A stretch of DNA of 64,000 nucleotides from Macrosoma leucophasiata (GCA_036365455.1 JAWQUS010000023.1:4650001-4714000), one strand, 5' to 3'. Positions 21,064-31,413 are shown, counted from the first letter of the stretch. The notes: generated from the letters alone by a model not told the origin. A program made the numbers and translations.

Positions 21064-21329
21064 CATAGAGCAACACCGGAGGGGAGTAGCTGATATGCAG
21101 GCTTTCCCCTCTGTCAAAGTACAAGCCCAAATGTTTAAATGTGTGCGTGAAATTGTTTCTGTATTTTGTTGAAGTCAAGGTGTGAGATTCGTAGTAATAG
21201 ACGATTTTTGTGGTTTGCGTGTGCGTCGCACGCAATTCCCCCCGCAAAAAATGACAGACTGTTTTGCATCGGTAATAAATGGCTACTCCCCTCCGGTCCG
21301 CCGCGGCCGGTGGCCCGTGTTGCTCTATG
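21064..21329. mobile_element. TIR-C element, left arm shortened, 8-bp target duplication
   Basis: Flanked by ATTTTACT on both sides (21056-21063, 21330-21337). The left arm lacks the GC block between 'agagcaacac' and 'cggaggggagtag'; the right arm is complete. The interior matches the other copies. Confidence 0.9.
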
Positions 21330-21375
21330 ATTTTACTGTACAGTTCTTTCTTTTTTAGCTGTACATTTCTTTTAA

Positions 21376-21600
21376 TTTGAAGGGTTCCGTACTTCATAAG
21401 GACAAAAGGAACCCTCAGAATGTCAGTCGTGCGTCTTCCTGACTGTCCGTCCATCTGTCACAATTTCCTCCGAAAGTACTAGACCGATTGAGTTGAAGTT
21501 ATTTATGTCAATCAATGACGCGTAAATAAATAGATTTTTGGGGTAAAATAATAAAAAAGGTCAATTCAAAGGTCAAATTCAAAATATAATATTGTGAAAG
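21376..21600 (+). repeat. repeat with 'agggttccgtac' start (D-related)
   Basis: 'gaagggttccgtacttcataagg', 'gactgtccgtcc' and 'gtactagaccgattgagttg' form a familiar lepidopteran repeat related in design to repeat D. Class unknown. Confidence 0.4.
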
Positions 21601-22766
21601 TCAAAGCTTTATTAAGAAGATATTAAATGCAAAGTTTTAATATTTTTTTTTAAATTGTAAAAAAAATCGGAATTTGGTTAATCTCTTTGTCGCCGAAACA
21701 CAGACAGAGCATTTTCACATACAGAGCATAGAAAACTTATACGAAGTCTGTTCTGTATGAAAATAATGTACGAATATTCTTATTTGTATTTAACTTTGTA
21801 GACCCGAGACCGACTCGCTCATGGCTGGTTTTATTTTAATCAATTACTAATTAATTTGTAAATAAATCTTTGTTTGATGTAAACCTATGGAAAATCTATG
21901 ACTATGCAACAGAAGGTAGATCTGTTTACGCGAAAAAATTTCATTGCTCCCTTATAAAATATAATATAAACAACCACCACTACATACAAAACCAAAGTAT
22001 TTTCCAAGCCAAACTTAATTTTAAGAGCAAATACGAGTTTTCCTGCACATTTATGGTTTATTAACTTTAAGCTCGCGTCACATTAACCGGTGTCGGCAAT
22101 TTGCACCAAAATGTGGGGCGGTTGGAAATTTCCACGAAATTATATCCAACGTAATCCTGGATAATGTGTATTAGTAATGAGGTATAATTTACGGTTACCA
22201 TACTTCTTCGATGTCGAATTTTGCAACTTATGTTCCTCTACATTTGTAGAGGGGGCAAGTAAATGTGGGTATGAGTTTGATAAGTCATTTGGTCCAGCGG
22301 GTCAAGCCTCGTTCCGGGACAAAATTAAATATTAACCTACAGATGTTTGTAACTACTGTAGATATTTTTTATTCATAACTAGTGTGGAGTGGAAGCATTT
22401 TTTTAATGAGTTTATTAATCTAGTGTGCCAATAAAGGCACAATTATTACAACAATTTTTTATAGTAGTTTACTTTGGACGTAAAATCTCATGTATAATAA
22501 TAATACGCTAATCAACAGTGGCCACGCGAAACTTAAATTTAACGTGGGCAAGGTACTATTGAAGAAATGTCCGTAGATGCCTTATTTGTACGACTAGAAA
22601 GTCTTATTTTCAATGGTTCGGGATCATCGGAAGCTTCTTCGATGGTACATTTCGCGAGGGCAATAGGATATAAGGCGGGCAGCTTTCTAGAAACTGAGTG
22701 TGAGATTAGACGGAGGGGAGAGCAAGAGCAAGAGATATGATCAACTGCTGATATATAATTGATCAT
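21601..22766. other. unassigned AT-rich stretch
   Basis: Apart from scattered short frames I recognise nothing until the Copia remnant. Confidence 0.3.
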
Positions 22767-23154
22767 TGTTGAGGTTCGTGTACTTAAAGAATTGCATACA
22801 TAAATCGTAGGCACGATCATCTGAACAACCATCATATAGTCTCGCTAGTTCATCCCACATCATCTTTGCACTTGAGCACCTCATCACTTTTTCTAGAGTA
22901 TCCTCAGTCATATTCGTAGTTATCATAAGCAATGCAATACTATCGACCTTGCTAAAATGTTCTAGTTCTGCATTGTAATCTGCAAGAGCTTTAGCTGAAC
23001 ATTCTTTGTCGGGAGGGTTTGGCTTTGTTAGAGTCCCATTTACAGCCTCTAACGCTCCAGGTGCAGTACGTAACAGCAATTGAATTTTATATTTCCATAC
23101 CTTGTAATTATTCCCATCTAGGTTTCCAATCTCCATCTTCATGCCTGATTGCAT
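22741..23154 (-). pseudogene. gag: Copia gag, N-terminal part
   Basis: Residues 12-29 (LDGNNYKVWKYKIQLLLR) are the conserved N-terminal Copia gag segment. The later 'SSAKMMWDELARLYDG' and 'LCMQFF' blocks are characteristic of the central gag domain. After about residue 119 the frame runs into the 14-nt LTR remnant and flanking DNA, so the last ~18 residues are not gag. No zinc knuckle, protease, integrase or RT remains. The ATG lies 125 nt downstream of the LTR edge, after the primer-binding site. Confidence 0.8.
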
Positions 23155-23262
23155 GATGACTTGTTTGAGGGTCTAACCGTATGTGAACTTTCCGTAAAAC
23201 AAAATATACTCATTCAATTTTTGCCGCAGTAAGCCTTTATAGCGAACTTTACTTATCGTTCT

Positions 23263-23278
23263 GAACGCTCTGCTACCA
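23263..23278 (-). promoter_or_regulatory. primer-binding site for initiator tRNA-Met
   Basis: Directly after the LTR's CA end the minus strand reads TGGTAGCAGAGCGTTC. Its first 12 bases are complementary to the 3' end of insect initiator tRNA-Met (GCUCUGCUACCA), as known for Copia elements. Confidence 0.8.
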
Positions 23279-23419
23279 TGTTGAGGTTCGTGTTTTAATG
23301 AAAAATAATTGTTTATTAATTTTCATAGGATCGATTTTTTTTACGTCTTAGTTACGAATAAAATCGATCCTATGAAAATTAATAAACAATTATTTTTCAT
23401 TAAAACACGAACCTCAACA
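23279..23419 (-). repeat. Copia 5' LTR formed by a perfect 60-bp inverted repeat
   Basis: 23279-23338 and 23360-23419 are exact reverse complements over all 60 positions, with a 21-nt loop. The 141-bp unit starts TG and ends CA on both strands. An AATAAA motif lies in the arms. Confidence 0.9.
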
Positions 23420-23936
23420 ATCATGAATTCGTCAAAGGCCCTTTGCAAGTTTTTGCAACGCGAGGGCCGTAGTCGATCGGGCACACCGTCCCCGCCTTAT
23501 GCCGTCTCTGCTATTCAAGACTGTGAAAAAAGTATATAAAATTATAAAAATATTATCACATTTCATCACCATCAGGTGACAAACGAAATTGCGATTTCCA
23601 AGTTGATGGATTAGCGTGCCTATCACTCGAAGGTTGGTAAAATTTCAATAATAATATTTATTTTATGACAACAATAAACGTGAGGGAATAAAACATAACC
23701 AAACAATATTCTTCATGTTATACAATTTTATGTAGAGTTCGTTGCGTTTATAATAAAATAAGTGTGTCTAACAAGGCAGCTATTCCGGCTGACGGCTGAC
23801 GGCAGAGGGCAGAGGGCACGCTGCATATTTATGAGCCACCTGTTTATAAGGGTTTCGCGAAACTGGTTAATACCCTTTCCTTATTCTAGCCTCTTATTCA
23901 ATATGCTGGATTTAATATAAATGTTTTATGATTTCT

Positions 23937-24108
23937 CTAGCTGTTGCCTGCGGCTTCGCTCGCGTGGATGTCAAAAAGTAGCCTATATTATTTCTCAAAG
24001 TCAGCTCTATCTCTGTACCAAATTTCATTAAAATCCGTTCAGTCGTTTGGACGTGAAAAGGTAACAGACAGACAGAGTTACTTTCGCATTTATAATATTA
24101 GTAGGGAA
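23937..24108 (-). mobile_element. Helitron-like element
   Basis: Plus strand starts CTAGCTGTTGCC with 'gcggcttcgctcgcgtggatg', contains 'caaatttcattaaaatccgttcag' and ends 'gcatttataatattagtaggga', the reverse of the family 5' start. Non-coding. Confidence 0.7.
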
Positions 24109-24261
24109 GTAAAGATTGTGGTATAATTACAACGCTTAAGTAAACAAAAATAAGGGTACCTAAGTATGAATAAGTAAAAAATCATAGATCTATTGGGCAC
24201 CTTTGATTAGATTCCTGCAAAAAATAATTTGAACAAATTATTTCATTACATTTCAAATATC

Positions 24262-24330
24262 AAAAGGGTCAAGAGTCTAAGGAATCGGCGTGCTTGTAAG
24301 AAGAGAATGATTGTAAAAGTACGGGAGGTG
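24262..24330 (+). repeat. RTE LINE fragment
   Basis: 'gggtcaagagtctaaggaatcggcgtgc' and 'aagagaatgat' match codons near the C-terminus of the RTE LINE at 60355-60400. Confidence 0.6.
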
Positions 24331-24487
24331 CTGCCTGTCCATGCAAAAGCATGAAAAAGAAAGCGCGATAGTGAAAAAATATGTGATATGATAAAATACA
24401 ATGACGGTGACAAACGTAATTACATCTTCCTAGTCTGCGAATGAGCGTACCTTCCTACTCGTATTCCTCGGAGGTCGGTAAAATTTC

Positions 24488-24800
24488 AATTGTTTTTATA
24501 TTATTTTTCGCAATAACACATGCTAGTGAAATATATATTTTAATTAAAGAAAAATTTTACTTCTTTACGATATTTAATAAACTGCAATGTTTATTAAATC
24601 GGTTGCCTAACTAGCAAACTAGCATTGTTGGCAATAGATTTCGCTACTGCAGCCATAAGGGAATGCAATAATTAATGTGAAGGAAAGATTTGACAACTTG
24701 GGCGTGGACTTCGGTAGCTCAGTTGGAAGAGCGGCTGGACTAGATTACCAGTGGCCGCCAGTTCGAGTCTCGCTTGAAATCAAATTTTTCTTTCTATTTT
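24488..24800 (+). mobile_element. SINE-J copy (tRNA-like segment at 24708-24780)
   Basis: 'tatttttcgcaataacacat' at the left also opens the SINE-J copy at 59839. The tRNA-like part has 'ggtagctcagttggaagagcgg' (box A) and 'gttcgagtctcgc' (box B). A pyrimidine-rich end follows. The acceptor stem pairs poorly, so it is not a functional tRNA gene. Confidence 0.6.
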
Positions 24801-25220
24801 TCTAAAAACAAAAAAAAAAAAATTTTTATTATCGGTTGGTAACAATAAAAATACAAGACAAAAAACATAGTCACACTAGATTTCCCGTGATAAACGCTCG
24901 TTGCTTGTTTAATAAAATATGTATGACTAACAAGGTAGCTATTCCGGGCATTCCGACTCAGGACAGAGGGCAGAGGGCGCGCTGCATATTTATGAGCCAC
25001 CTGTTTATAAGGGTTTCGCGAAACTGGTTAATACCCTTTATTTATTCTACCCTCTTATTCAATATGCTGGAAGAATATACATGTTTCATGCACTTGAATG
25101 AAATAGGCTTGTTAGAGTATAAGAACCAAGATCAGATAAAAATTTAATAAAATATATATAATTTATTTATTTATTTATCATACTTAAATCTATCATTACA
25201 GGTTTTGCCCAATGCGATGT

Positions 25221-25308
25221 ATATGTATCTTCAAGCCACGTCCCTAACGGGGTAGAGAGTGGAGCGCCAGATATCCCGGTCCTGCCTCATCTACCTTCAT
25301 CCTTATTT
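25221..25308 (-). repeat. RTE LINE 3' end fragment
   Basis: 'gtatcttcaagccacgtccctaacggggta' and 'gcgccagatatcccggtcctg' match the reversed 3' end of the RTE LINE. Confidence 0.7.
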
Positions 25309-25437
25309 TTTTTTTTTACTTTTGGTAATATACAGAGAAGGATGTAAAATGTTACAACAACTTCAACTTTAACAAATATCTTAGGCTAAAACTGCTCTTT
25401 ACTAAGAAACATATTATAATAAAGAAGCTCGTCTCTT

Positions 25438-25678
25438 AACAAATTTCTGATAAGGCCCGGAAAATATTTACAGAGGTTTCCATTTGGTTTCCAAGCGACG
25501 TGTTGGCAAGATGCCCGCATCTTCGTTATCTCTAGTTCTGAGCATCATGTTTGCAAAGCAAATAGATTTTGCTGTAACATGTTCCTCAAAGATGTTTGTA
25601 TAAAAACTGCAGTTTTTATACAAACACATTGTATGTGGGTAGAGCCGCCTATCGTGGCGCGAAAATATTCACGAATAA
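25438..25678 (-). repeat. repeat G, copy 1
   Basis: Shares 'tttctgataaggcccggaaaa' and 'gatgcccgcatcttcgttat' with copy 2 at 25905-26145. A more distant relative lies at 27980-28200. On the minus strand parts translate as LRN.DN.(D)AG..P, the same pattern in all three, hinting at an old coding region. I cannot name the family. Confidence 0.6.
25593..25626. repeat. 34-bp perfect palindrome in repeat G copy 1
   Basis: tgtttgtataaaaactg followed at once by its exact reverse complement, with no loop. The sister copy at 26070 lacks it. Confidence 0.9.
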
Positions 25679-25905
25679 TTTACTTGCCGCTAAATGGTAG
25701 TGTTCAGCACTATCGTGCTCCGGTCAGGTGGTAATGTACGGCCCTGTATTTTCCGGCACAGAGCACTAACACCATAGGCCTCAGGAGTGGTAACGCATCT
25801 GCATTTGACCTTAGTCTTCGTGTGGGTGTCTATAGGCTGCAGTCACTACGTAACATTAATGTCAACTGCAAGCTTGTTTGCCACTTCCATTACATAAAAA
25901 AAAAC
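25679..25905 (+). mobile_element. repeat A copy, 5'-truncated
   Basis: Starts at 'tacttgccgctaaatgg', lacking the 5' hairpin, and ends with an A run that joins repeat G copy 2. Confidence 0.85.
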
Positions 25906-26145
25906 AAATTTCTGATAAGGCCCGGAAAATATTTACAGAGGTTTCCATTTGGTTTGAAGTTGCGGTCCGAAGCGTCGTTGGCAAGATGCCCGCATCTTCG
26001 TTATCTCCATTTCTGAGCATCATGTGTGCAAAGCAAATAGATTTTGCTGTAACATGTTCCCCAAAGATAATGTATGTATGTATGAAAACTGCTTCAACCA
26101 TTTTAAGTGGGTAGAGCCTATCATGGCGCGAAAATATTCACCAAC
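25905..26145 (-). repeat. repeat G, copy 2
   Basis: Direct repeat of copy 1 with several point differences and a short insertion (ttgcggtccgaag). Repeat A lies exactly between the two copies. Confidence 0.65.
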
Positions 26146-26146
26146 T

Positions 26147-26460
26147 AGTTGTTGCCCGCGGCTTCGCCCTCGTGGATGTCGTTTTATAAATAACTAAGTA
26201 GCCTATGTTCTTTCTCAAAGTCAACTCTATCTATGTACAAAATTTCATTAAAATCGGTTCAGTCGTTTGGACGTGAAAAGGTAACAGACAGAGTAACTTT
26301 CGCATTTATAATATTAGTAGGGAAGTAGGGATTAAAGTAGCCTATGTTCTTTCTCAAAGTCAACTCTATCTATGTACAAAATTTCATTACAATCGGTTCA
26401 GTCGTTTAGACTTGAAAAGGTAACAGACAGACAGACAGACAGAGTTACTTTCACATTTAG
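26147..26460 (-). mobile_element. Helitron-like element with duplicated half
   Basis: Plus strand CTAGTTGTTGCCCGCGGCTTC start; 'aatcggttcagtcgtttggacg', then 'ttcgcatttataatattagtaggga'. The stretch from 'gtagcctatgttctttctc' repeats at 26337-26460 with (acag)n. Confidence 0.65.
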
Positions 26461-26689
26461 GCGTGAGGCAAACACACCCGAATTCACCTGATTAGTGTTT
26501 GGTCGCGGCACAAAACGTCACAAAAATGGCGTATTATCAGTTTGCACATGAGTATAAAAACATGATTATACTACAAAATCGAGATGACTGCCGTATTCTA
26601 TGTAAATTATTTAGCTGGAACTACTGCCTGGTTCGACCCGATAATATTTGACAACGGATGATGTAACATAATCTAATGTTTACCTTAAA

Positions 26690-26795
26690 AAATGAACAAA
26701 ATTATGACCGGCCAGGAATCGAACTTGCGACCTCAGGATAACCAGTCCAGCCGCTTTACCACTAAGCTACCGAAGTTCCACACCGATGCGATGCG
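26690..26795 (-). mobile_element. SINE-J, tRNA-like head
   Basis: On the minus strand: 'cttcggtagcttagtggtaaag' (box A) and 'gttcgattcctgg' (box B), preceded by 'gacgcatcgcatcggtgtgg'. Only the tRNA-like part is clear. Confidence 0.65.
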
Positions 26796-27002
26796 TCAAA
26801 TTTGCGTAAAAAATGTCGGGCAGGAATCAAAAAAAAATATTTCCGTTTTTTCTTAAATTTCTAAAGTTCACTCGCATGTGTTATTGCGCAAAAAAAATAT
26901 TGATGGATGATCACTATTTATTAAAAAAATACAACATACACCCAAGTAAGTTTAAAAAAAAAGTAATCCATGGGTTAATGCCGAACTCTTTGCGGAAGTA
27001 AT

Positions 27003-27146
27003 TACTACTAAATAGTAGTGTTACATTATAACTATCACAGAGACATAAGAACTAAGGCCTCAGGGGTGACAACGCATCTACATTTTGGTCCTCTGGTCTT
27101 TGTGTAGTCTATATGTCGTATGCCACCTTCGTGACATTAAAAAAGT
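27003..27146 (+). repeat. repeat A' fragment
   Basis: 'actatcacagagacataagaac', 'gcatctacattttgg' and 'gtgtagtctat' mark the older relative in plus orientation. Confidence 0.5.
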
Positions 27147-27186
27147 AAGTTTGTATGGTAACTATTGGATGATAAATAGATTACAA

Positions 27187-27500
27187 CAACAACAATATTC
27201 TTTATTGTACACCATTACAAAGATACAGTTATATAAACACTAGCTGTCCCGGCAAACTTTCTATCGCCCTAGAAAATTAAAAAAAAAATGTCCAAAAATG
27301 TTATGAAAAATAGATGTTAGCCGATTCTCAGACCTACTGAATATGCATGCAAAATTTGGTTAAAATCGGTCCAGCCGTTTCGGAGGAGTACGAAGACAAA
27401 CATTGTGACACGAGAATTTTATATATAAGATAAAATAACAAAAAAAAAAGTACAATTGGCGGCCTTATCGCTAACAGAGCGATCTCTTCCAGGCAACCAT
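27187..27500 (-). repeat. retroposon 3' end interrupted by a Helitron
   Basis: 'tattctttattgtacaccattac' (27195-27239) and 'tacaattggcggccttatcgc' (27451 on) belong together in other lepidopteran sequences I recall. The Helitron at 27240-27430 separates them. Confidence 0.45.
27240..27430 (-). mobile_element. Helitron, complete, A/T target
   Basis: On the minus strand it begins TCTTATATATAAAATTCTCG and ends GCCGGGACAGCTAG. Plus-strand flanks are A on the left and T on the right. The 191-bp body contains 'aatcggtccagccgtttcgg' in plus orientation. Confidence 0.85.
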
Positions 27501-27642
27501 CAATGAATTCAAGAGATATTAAAAGATTAACATGAAACTAAACTATAAAATTTAATAGGATCTCCCATAGAATTAGTAAACTTCAAATTGCAGTTACTTA
27601 GTTGCAGGTACTAAATTCTAATAAAAAATGTAAGTATAGGTA

Positions 27643-27894
27643 CAGTATCCAACAAGAAATATTACACATCGAGTGTACGAAAGAGACAATCGGCTAGTTT
27701 CGACTTCGTAGAGCGTCATCTCTACTGCACACTGCCTACGTAAGCAATGATAGTCCGGTATTGGTCAAAACTTGATCAAGATGGTCGGCAAACGTCAGAT
27801 AGGTAAGGTGCGAAAGAGATAATGCTCTACAGACCCGAAATAAGTCGCAGTCTCCTTCCTAAGGTCGATATGCAATATTTATTGTTGAACACTG
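27643..27894. mobile_element. TIR-M miniature element, TA target
   Basis: Ends cagtatccaacaagaaatatt and the inverse aatatttattgttgaacactg, flanked by TA (27641-27642, 27895-27896). 252 bp, non-coding. The TA target fits the Tc1/mariner superfamily. Confidence 0.7.
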
Positions 27895-27979
27895 TATAAG
27901 CCACTTGTAAGTTGAACACTGTATATTTATTAAGTAGTTTAATAAATCTATGCTATAAGCCAATGATGATGAATCATTA

Positions 27980-28235
27980 CCTTTAAAAAGAAGTTGAAGA
28001 CCCATTTTCAAATAAAGAGCATCTCTTAATTTCACAAACTTCTGATAAAATCTATCGCTTAAGTATTTACAGAGAATTCCATTTAGGTTCAAGATACGAT
28101 GCAGTTTTGGCATAGTGCCCGCTCCGTTATCACAGTTTCTTAACGTCAGGTCTGCGAGGTTTGTATATCTATCTACAAACCTGTTCGATCCTGTTTTCGA
28201 AATGTTGTTTTGGCATATGTACCGTGTATACATAC
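27980..28235 (-). repeat. distant repeat G relative
   Basis: The minus strand translates to 'LADLTLRNCDNGAGTMPKLHR', following the same LRN.DN.AG..P pattern as repeat G copies 1 and 2. Function unknown. Confidence 0.4.
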
Positions 28236-28689
28236 ATATGCATTTAGAAAAAAGCGGTTATTTTTATATTACAAACAGACACTCCAATTTTATTTATTTA
28301 TTTGATAGTATTAGTGTATAGATTAGGTCACTTAAACATGACCTTTACTATTAAACGTATATTTTTGCTCTTGCGCGTCTTTTTTTCTACTAGTAACTAG
28401 ATTAAAAAAAGCAGTTAATTGGTTTTTCGTCTCTTCACTACTCTCCGCAGCGACTCTTCACCTATAAACCTCTATATGAGACTCAAAAAAAGAAATAAGC
28501 TTTATATAAATCCCTGTATTTTTATAAAGCAAATGGTTACATAAGCGTTTATTTTCATTTAACCCAACTGTCGTATAAAAGTTTTGGCAGTATATGCACT
28601 GTTGCCAACAGCTTGTAAGCCCCTGCAATATTTCTCCCAAGGAACAACACTAGTAGTAGTAGTAAGTAGTAATAATTATATTTGAACTA

Positions 28690-28858
28690 AGTAGGTACTT
28701 TAAATTCTAATTTTAATTTACTATCGAGTAATATATTATGTTTTTGCCTTTACTTTATGTAATGGTTATTAACTCTAGGTAATTTATGATTTCTTGACGT
28801 TTTGATAGTATCTGTATAGATCTATTCGAAATAAAAATATTTTCTTTCTTTCTTTCTT
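28690..28858 (+). mobile_element. Jockey-type LINE 3' terminus (very short copy)
   Basis: 'taatggttatt..ctctaggta.tttatgatt' and 'atctattcgaaataaaaatatttt' match the last ~150 bp of the LINE ending at 4449. It closes with (ttct)n. Confidence 0.8.
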
Positions 28859-28993
28859 TGTGGCCTTATAAAGGTGTATGAAATGATACTGTTCCGTTAC
28901 GTTATACGTTTCTGAGCCCAGGTGCTAATACTGTTACTTACAAATTATGTAATTTTCAATCAATTTTTCAAATGACTTAAAAATGAATATTCG

Positions 28994-29410
28994 CGGGACG
29001 CTCGACGGCGGGACGCTGGACGTCGAGACGCTCTACGTCGGGACGTTGGGCGTCGGGACGCTCGCCGTCGGGACGCTGGGCGTCGAGACGCTCGCCGTCG
29101 AGACGCTCGACGTCGGAACGCTGGGCGTCGGGATGCTGGGCGTCGGGACGCTGGGCGTCGGGACGCTCGGCGGCGGGACGCTCGGCGTCGGGACGCTCGG
29201 CGTCGGGACGCTTGCCGTTGGGACGCTGGGCGTCGAGACGCTCGACGTCGGAACGCTGGGCGTCGGGACGCTGGGCGTCGGGACGCTGGGCGTCGGGACG
29301 CTGGGCGTCGGGACGCTGGGCGTCGGGACGCTGGGCGTCGGGGCGCTGGGCGTCGGGACGCTGGGCGTCGGGGCGCTGGCCGTCGGGGCGCTTGACGTCG
29401 GAACGCCCAG
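28994..29410 (-). repeat. 15-bp minisatellite array 2 (~28 units)
   Basis: Units of GGGACGCTGGGCGTC, the reverse complement of array 1's unit apart from variants. Several frames stay open on both strands because the period is 15. The low-coordinate edge, read on the minus strand, is 'cgtcccgcgaatattcatt', similar to the edge of array 1. Confidence 0.95.
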
Positions 29411-30228
29411 CGTGGAATAGTGGCTTTGTGACATTGGGCAGTGCTTTTGGATACACATTTTCGTTAATTTTGGATCATAAACACTTTTGGGTAGCTAAAA
29501 AAAACTACTTTGCAGTAATGCTTCTCTGTACACGATATTAGACATACAACATTTTTAAAAATCACTATTAATAAACATAGACCAAGCAGGATTTAAGAAT
29601 ATTCTCATCTACTATCGGTGTAAAAGTTATTTCTCGGCGCCACATGGTTTAACGACTGGTATAGGCATGGATAATAGACTATTTCGATTTTTTTACATCT
29701 GCGGGACACGTGTTCACGTCGCGTAACTTGTAGCTGAGACAAAATAAAAGGTTTTTTTATTGATCTCAGAGTTTGTTTAACAATTAAGAGAGATAGACAC
29801 ATGATTTGCGAGTGGTGGATGCAATAAATGATGTTTGAACCAGATTCCACTAACCAGACGTGTGGCGTATTATATGTATTTTTTTAAGAGTAGTTTTTTG
29901 GATATTCTATTTAATGCTAACCTTTAATCATACAATATCGAATTAAGGAAACACGATATAAATTAAGCTTACTTAATTAGATTGATCATAAAATCGAGAT
30001 CTTTATCTTACTTTTCATGTACCTACCTACTTTTTCCCACGTCTTTTATCTCGTTCACGATTATCTTGATTGTATTTTCAATAAAATACATCTTAGGTAG
30101 TTCATAATAATATTCTCTAAGCACTGATCGAAAAAATAAGTAGAAACCAGTTCACAAAAAGAACCACCACTAACAATAAATAAACACCACGCGATAACTA
30201 TCAAATCATTTACATGCGTCACAATCAG
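29411..30228. other. unassigned AT-rich stretch
   Basis: No element recognised. Confidence 0.3.
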
Positions 30229-30470
30229 TAATTCGAGTAAATAAAGCGATGGTTGCTTTACCAGAATATTAAGGTAGATTGAAATTTTGGCGGCAATCTG
30301 GAAAGGCGTGTTTTCGAACTGTTACACTATTCACTATACACGGGCACTGTAGTAAACCTATATCAAACAAAACGGCACCAACTTTATTTAACATAAATTA
30401 AAACTGCACCAAGAAAACAAAACAAACTAAGAGCACCACACACCTATTCAAGGTTCCCGCCAAAACTCAA
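30229..30470 (-). mobile_element. repeat L, old copy
   Basis: Plus strand 'attcgagtaaataaagcgatgg', 'tatacacgggcactg' and ending 'ttcaaggttcccgccaaaactc'. The polyA end is missing. Confidence 0.7.
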
Positions 30471-30558
30471 CAATTGTATAAATGTTCCCGTTGACAAGAT
30501 TCACTTGTTACTGTCATTTGTCAGTGTCAATTTTTCAATAAAGTCACCATCCAGCGTT

Positions 30559-30937
30559 ATTTATTTATTTTTTTTAATTTAATGGCTTCGCTTGTTATGC
30601 ATATTGCCAGGGTCAAGTAAAACGATATTTCGTATTCGTATTAAGCAACGTAAAAGTCAGAGTCAGTCAGTCAATTTATAAGTCCGTCAGTCAGAGTCAC
30701 AGTAATTCGAGTAAAGCGATGGCTACTTTACCAGAACATTTACAATGAAGTTTTGGAGGGAACCCGCAAGAACGTGATTTCGCACTGTTATTCTATTTCA
30801 CTATACACGAGCACTGTTATAAGCCTATATCAAACAAAATGCCACCAACTTTATTTAATATAACTCAAAAATACACCAAGAAAATGATATAAAATAAGAG
30901 CACCACACGCATCTTTCAAGCTTCCCGCCAAAACTCT
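30559..30937 (-). mobile_element. repeat L, complete, 12-bp target duplication
   Basis: PolyA-side (plus-strand T-rich) at 30559, other end 'gcttcccgccaaaactct'. CCATCCAGCGTT flanks it at 30547-30558 and 30938-30949. The A-rich tail and long duplication indicate LINE-mediated retroposition. No open frame. Confidence 0.85.
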
Positions 30938-31046
30938 CCATCCAGCGTTGTATTCATTCAAAAGTCATTCACTAGCTCACTCTTTTTACTTAAAAAAAAC
31001 TGGGTTGCCATAACGCACGTGTTAAGCCCGTTGTAAGGAATGTATT

Positions 31047-31382
31047 GTTAGTTCGCAGCTTCGCCGCGTTTATTAATAACACTTTAATTACCAAGTTACA
31101 ACTCCATTACTATAGGAGAAACAAGTCCAAGTATAAGTTGGGATGGTGCTTGGACCAAGCGATTTTTATTAATAAGACTGTAAATGTTTAGTAAAACTTA
31201 CCACAATATATTAGTAAAATTGCAAATCGGATAAGCCATTTCTGAAATTAGCGTGCACAAACACACAGACAAACAGACATTTTTCCGGGATAAAAAGTAC
31301 ACAGTGTTGTGCGCCAAAGGTTAAAGTATAATTATATCAAGTTTCATCGTAATCGGACTTCTAGATTTTGTGTGATGCTTGA

Positions 31383-31413
<31 letters not shown>

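Larger units (their letters stand above)
22767..23419 (-). mobile_element. collapsed Copia LTR retrotransposon with palindromic 141-bp LTR
   Basis: On the minus strand: 5' LTR (23419-23279), primer-binding site, gag start, then a deletion that removes the rest of gag, all of pol and all but the last 14 nt of the 3' LTR (22767-22780). The element is bounded by the identical 5-bp duplication ATCAT (22762-22766, 23420-23424). LTR termini are TGTTGAGG...CCTCAACA, with canonical TG/CA ends. Confidence 0.85.
23555..25090 (+). repeat. segmental duplication, two diverged copies
   Basis: 23555-23930 and parts of 24395-25090 share, in order, 'ggtgacaaacg.aatt', 'tcggtaaaatttcaat', 'ctaacaagg.agctattccgg' and 'gggtttcgcgaaactggtta'. 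The second copy is longer because SINE-J sequence lies inside it. Confidence 0.7.

Noticed and set aside
23309..23539. Small coding frame across the Copia LTR
   Set aside because: It runs through the palindrome and the flank and has no homology that I recognise.
24708..24785. A functional tRNA gene
   Set aside because: Boxes A and B are present but the acceptor stem pairs poorly and SINE-J sequence flanks it.
28977..29541. Overlapping repetitive frames on both strands
   Set aside because: Same 15-bp unit in inverse orientation; open frames are a consequence of the period.
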